This document shows, piece by piece, positions 15,353-18,086 of a stretch of 18,086 nucleotides of DNA (positions are counted from its first letter, which is position 1; every line of letters starts with the position of its first letter). A model generated the notes under the pieces. That model had not been told where the DNA came from and ran no database searches. It saw only the letters and a program-made list of their open reading frames with translations. The DNA is from Longicatena sp. (GTDB lineage: Bacteria > Bacillota_I > Bacilli_A > Erysipelotrichales > Erysipelotrichaceae), in NCBI GenBank assembly GCA_020025055.1, contig JAHHST010000024.1, positions 1-18,086 on the forward strand. Direction: 5' to 3'. Made by a program: the position numbers and the translations under genes.

Positions 15353-17945
15353 AATATGGATTCCCTTCTTATGTTTTTGTTTGTGTTTTTGTGTATCTTT
15401 ACCAATATTAGCAAATACAAACTATATAAAAATTCGTAATGCAGATGAATTTATACAGTTTGCGAAACATTGTAAAAATGATCAGTTTAGTGTTGGAAAA
15501 ATTGTCACATTAGAAAATGATATAGATTTAAAAAATAAGACATTTTATGGTATTCCATCTTTTTCAGGAGAATTTGATGGTAAGAAACATACAATTAAAG
15601 GAATAAAAATTCAACATGATGCTTCTAATCAGGGATGTTTTCGTTATGTTACAAAACAGGGTGTGATTAAAAACGTTACAATCGATGGTCAGGTTACTCC
15701 AAAAGGAAGTCGTAAGAATATTGGTGGAATTGTTGGCCGAAATAGTGGAAAACTAGAATCATGTATCTTTAAAGGAGAAGTATCTGGAGATGATTATGTT
15801 GGCGGAATCGTTGGTGTCAATGAGCTTGATGGCAGAATATCTAATTGTCAAAGTCGAGGAGATATTCATGGAAATCACTTCGTTGGTGGAATTGTTGGGG
15901 AAAATCTTGGTATCGTTCAAAAATCAAGAAATCATGCGAAAGTAAACACTACAGAAAAAGAAAATAGTATTTCTTTATCTGAAATTACAACAGCAACAAT
16001 TTTAAATACAGAAGCTGCGAATATTGTAACGGATATTGGTGGAATTGTTGGAACAAATAATGGAACAGTTACACAATGTGAAAATGAAGGTACTATTGGC
16101 TATCCTCATATGGGGTATAACATTGGTGGAGTTGTAGGAAGTCATCGTGGATATTTATCTGAATGTAAAAATCATGGAACGATTTATGGAAGAAAAGAAG
16201 TTGCTGGTATTGCTGGTCAAATGGAACCAATGACAAAAATTGAATACCAATATGATACGATTCAACTTCTTGAGCAACATTTTAAAAATATTTCAACTAC
16301 AACGCAAAAGGTGTCAAAAGATGCACAAGATCATAAAGATTATATGCATCAGCAGTTGGATCAAATAAAACATCAAAGTGAAGTTGCATTAGATGCCATT
16401 CAAAAACTAAATCCGCAGGAACACGAGGATTCGTTGGATAAAGAAAACATCAAACATACATATAATATTGTGAATGGGGCAGTAAGCTCGATACAAGGTA
16501 CTTTTTCATCTTTAGTAGATTCTGTTAAGGATGATACAAAAACACGTTTTAATCTAATTTCTGATATCACTGATGAGGTTCAAAAAATGTCACAGACAAT
16601 TTCTAACTCTGATCAAAATGTCGGTGTAAAGATACAAGATATTTCGGATTTGGATAAAAATGATCAGACGTCTGGAGTGATTTCTAAGTGTGAAAATAGG
16701 GGAGCAATCTCTGGAGATTTAAATGCTGGTGGAATCGTAGGAATTATTGCTTGGGAAAATGATTTGGATCCTGAAGATGATGTGCAATTATATGGAAATC
16801 AATCTTTGCATATACAAAGTAATTTAAAAGCATTGATTATACAATCTAAGAATTGTGGAAAAATTACTGCGAAAAAGAAAAATGCTGGAGGAATTGCGGG
16901 AAAAGTTACGCTAGGTTCTATTCAAGATAGTGTAAATACAGGATTTATTGATTCAAAACTTGCCAATTTTGTAGGTGGTATTAGTGGAGATAGTTCTGGT
17001 TATATTCGAAATTGTTATGATAAAAGTGAATTAAGTGGAAAAACGAATATCGGAGGAATTGCCGGACGAGCAACGATTGTAACCGATTGTTATAGTATTG
17101 TTGACATTCAAGAAGGACAAGAAAAAATGGGTTCTATTCTTGGAGAATACGGAGAAGACATTTTAAATCCAAAGGAAGATTTAATTCATAACTATTATTT
17201 AGAATTAGCACATTCTTATGGGGGAATTGATGGGATTGGATATGAAAATCGAGCACAAGCATTGACTCTAGATGAATTCTTAAAACAATCGATTCCATCG
17301 ATTTTTAAAGAAGTAGAAATTACATTTAAAGATCAAGATAAAGTATTAAAAACTATCACACTTCCTCTAGGCGGTATTATAAAAGAGAAGGATATTCCTA
17401 AGGTTCCAAATAAAAAAGGACATGTAATCAAATGGAATCAAGATATAAAAAATAAAAAATTATATTTTGATACAACTATTTCTAGTAAATATGAAGATGA
17501 AAAAACGGTAATTGAAAGTTCCAATAAAAGAAATAATAAACCGATTTTACTTGTGGAAGGGGAATTCCAAACAACGAATGAAATTCTTTTAAAGGAATTA
17601 AAAAAATACCCATCTATGGGAAATGATGATAATTTTATCGAAGGTTGGAAGTTACCAGAATTTGATGAAAAAGTGACTCGCATACATTTCTTATATCCTA
17701 GTAAATATGCATCAAATAAGATGAAATTAATAGGAAAAAATAAAGATGGAAAATGGCTAGAAATTCCTACAACAAAAGAGGGAAGTTATTTAGTATTTAA
17801 ATATAAAGAAGATATAGATGAACTATATTTTGCTGTTCATTATGAAAATAATAAAGTAATATATGGAAGTATTGGTGTTGGTATTGTTGCTTTACTCTTA
17901 TTTGGTATTCATAAATATAAAAAAAGAAAATTACAAAATAAGTAA
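15336..17945 (+). CDS. Membrane-anchored GLUG-repeat surface protein with helical insertion
   Basis: This 869-residue exported protein has a signal peptide (1-26, ending LPILA). It then shows beta-helix rungs with GLUG motifs such as IGGIVGRNSGKLESC (129-143), VGGIVGVNELDGRISNC (155-171) and others at about 183, 234, 263 and 290. A helical, glycine-poor insertion (about 303-430) follows, then more GLUG rungs (445-600; AGGIVG, AGGIAG, VGGISG, IGGIAG). Next are a terminal beta-rich domain (655-835), a single membrane helix (about 842-857) and a basic tail KYKKRKLQNK. There is no LPXTG, so it is held by the helix. AGGGAGG is 8 bases before the ATG. The 17-base overlap with the MMPL gene implies a shared complex or pathway. 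Function unknown. Confidence 0.87.
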   Translation: MKRRNRIWIPFLCFCLCFCVSLPILANTNYIKIRNADEFIQFAKHCKNDQFSVGKIVTLENDIDLKNKTFYGIPSFSGEFDGKKHTIKGIKIQHDASNQGCFRYVTKQGVIKNVTIDGQVTPKGSRKNIGGIVGRNSGKLESCIFKGEVSGDDYVGGIVGVNELDGRISNCQSRGDIHGNHFVGGIVGENLGIVQKSRNHAKVNTTEKENSISLSEITTATILNTEAANIVTDIGGIVGTNNGTVTQCENEGTIGYPHMGYNIGGVVGSHRGYLSECKNHGTIYGRKEVAGIAGQMEPMTKIEYQYDTIQLLEQHFKNISTTTQKVSKDAQDHKDYMHQQLDQIKHQSEVALDAIQKLNPQEHEDSLDKENIKHTYNIVNGAVSSIQGTFSSLVDSVKDDTKTRFNLISDITDEVQKMSQTISNSDQNVGVKIQDISDLDKNDQTSGVISKCENRGAISGDLNAGGIVGIIAWENDLDPEDDVQLYGNQSLHIQSNLKALIIQSKNCGKITAKKKNAGGIAGKVTLGSIQDSVNTGFIDSKLANFVGGISGDSSGYIRNCYDKSELSGKTNIGGIAGRATIVTDCYSIVDIQEGQEKMGSILGEYGEDILNPKEDLIHNYYLELAHSYGGIDGIGYENRAQALTLDEFLKQSIPSIFKEVEITFKDQDKVLKTITLPLGGIIKEKDIPKVPNKKGHVIKWNQDIKNKKLYFDTTISSKYEDEKTVIESSNKRNNKPILLVEGEFQTTNEILLKELKKYPSMGNDDNFIEGWKLPEFDEKVTRIHFLYPSKYASNKMKLIGKNKDGKWLEIPTTKEGSYLVFKYKEDIDELYFAVHYENNKVIYGSIGVGIVALLLFGIHKYKKRKLQNK

Positions 17946-17949
17946 TGAG

Positions 17950-17973
17950 AAAGGAGTATGATATGCTCCTTTT
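17950..17973 (+). terminator. Short hairpin after the GLUG gene
   Basis: AAAGGAG (17950-17956) pairs with CTCCTTT (17966-17972) around a 9-base loop and ends in CTCCTTTT. It may be a weak first terminator. The AAAGGAG and the ATG at 17963 mimic a gene start, but that frame closes after six codons. Confidence 0.55.
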
Positions 17974-18026
17974 AGACCGTTGACAAAGTCGCTTGTTGAA
18001 TAGACTTTGTCATTCGGTCTTTTTTC
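17974..18026 (+). terminator. Main terminator of the second MMPL operon
   Basis: The two-part stem is AGACCG (17974-17979) with CGGTCT (18015-18020), and GACAAAGTC (17982-17990) with GACTTTGTC (18003-18011). It has a 12-base loop, small internal mismatches and a T-run to 18025. This is among the strongest hairpins in the window. Confidence 0.92.
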
Positions 18027-18044
18027 TTTCCCACTTTGATATAA

Positions 18045-18085
18045 AAAAGATGATTTCAAGGTATTTTAACCTAAAATCATCTTTT
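18045..18085 (-). terminator. Possible terminator for a converging gene beyond the window
   Basis: AAAAGATGATTT (18045-18056) pairs with AAATCATCTTTT (18074-18085), and AGGT with ACCT inside. A-runs on the left and T-runs on the right allow it to work both ways. As the rightward operon already has a terminator, I infer it serves a leftward gene outside the window. Confidence 0.55.
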
Positions 18086-18086
18086 A

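Noticed and set aside
14944..15420. 158-codon minus-strand frame spanning the MMPL-GLUG junction
   Set aside because: Opposite two strong genes and rich in Thr/Pro/Ile typical of antisense reading; no start signal.
17800..17945. Sortase-type cell-wall anchor at the end of the GLUG protein
   Set aside because: A membrane helix and basic tail are present, but there is no LPXTG-like motif before the helix.
17963..17983. Mini-gene after the GLUG protein with AAAGGAG and ATG
   Set aside because: The frame ends after six codons and the sequence is better explained as a hairpin.

Overview
The window looks like chromosomal DNA of a low-G+C, single-membrane Gram-positive bacterium. Shine-Dalgarno sites of the AGGAGG type stand before most genes, promoters are of the TTGACA/TATAAT type, codon use is AT-rich, and the cell-surface proteins carry one signal or anchor helix with no outer-membrane parts. 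The mix of YhgE/Pip-type heptad protein, MMPL transporters and a GLUG-repeat surface protein would suit an intestinal Firmicute such as a member of the Erysipelotrichia. That placement is inference, and no marker gene fixes the species.

Layout. (1) 34-2756, rightward: a YbaK/EbsC tRNA-editing protein, a MerR-family regulator with a probable drug-sensing C-terminal domain, and a MATE efflux pump. The pump's promoter has the 19-bp spacer and near-perfect palindrome expected of MerR control. (2) 2757-3996: a patch of uneven, locally higher G+C holding a leftward P-loop kinase-like gene, a probable gene remnant and a 44-residue membrane peptide. (3) 3997-5337, leftward: a second, different MATE pump, divergent from (4) 5582-7750, a tight operon of pyroglutamyl peptidase (pcp), an HD-domain hydrolase and an AIM24-family protein, closed by a clear terminator. 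(5) 7928-12683: an HdeD/DUF308 membrane protein, an MMPL (RND-like) transporter and a large anchored protein with X-X-X-L-X-X-G heptads, closed by a terminator. (6) 12914-17945: a second MMPL transporter with a bactofilin-like cytoplasmic tail, overlapping a membrane-anchored GLUG-repeat surface protein with a long helical insertion, closed by tandem hairpins.

The most interesting feature is the back-to-back pair (5)+(6). Each module couples a 12-helix MMPL transporter to a large extracytoplasmic partner made directly after it, and each partner contains a long helical segment bracketed by two repeat arms. Each module also has its own palindromic operator-like site at its promoter. A reasonable hypothesis is that the partners act as wall-spanning adaptors or substrate-handling arms for the two pumps, with the whole 10-kb stretch serving envelope export or maintenance. 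The substrates cannot be read from the sequence. No tRNA, rRNA, CRISPR array, insertion sequence or phage gene was recognised.
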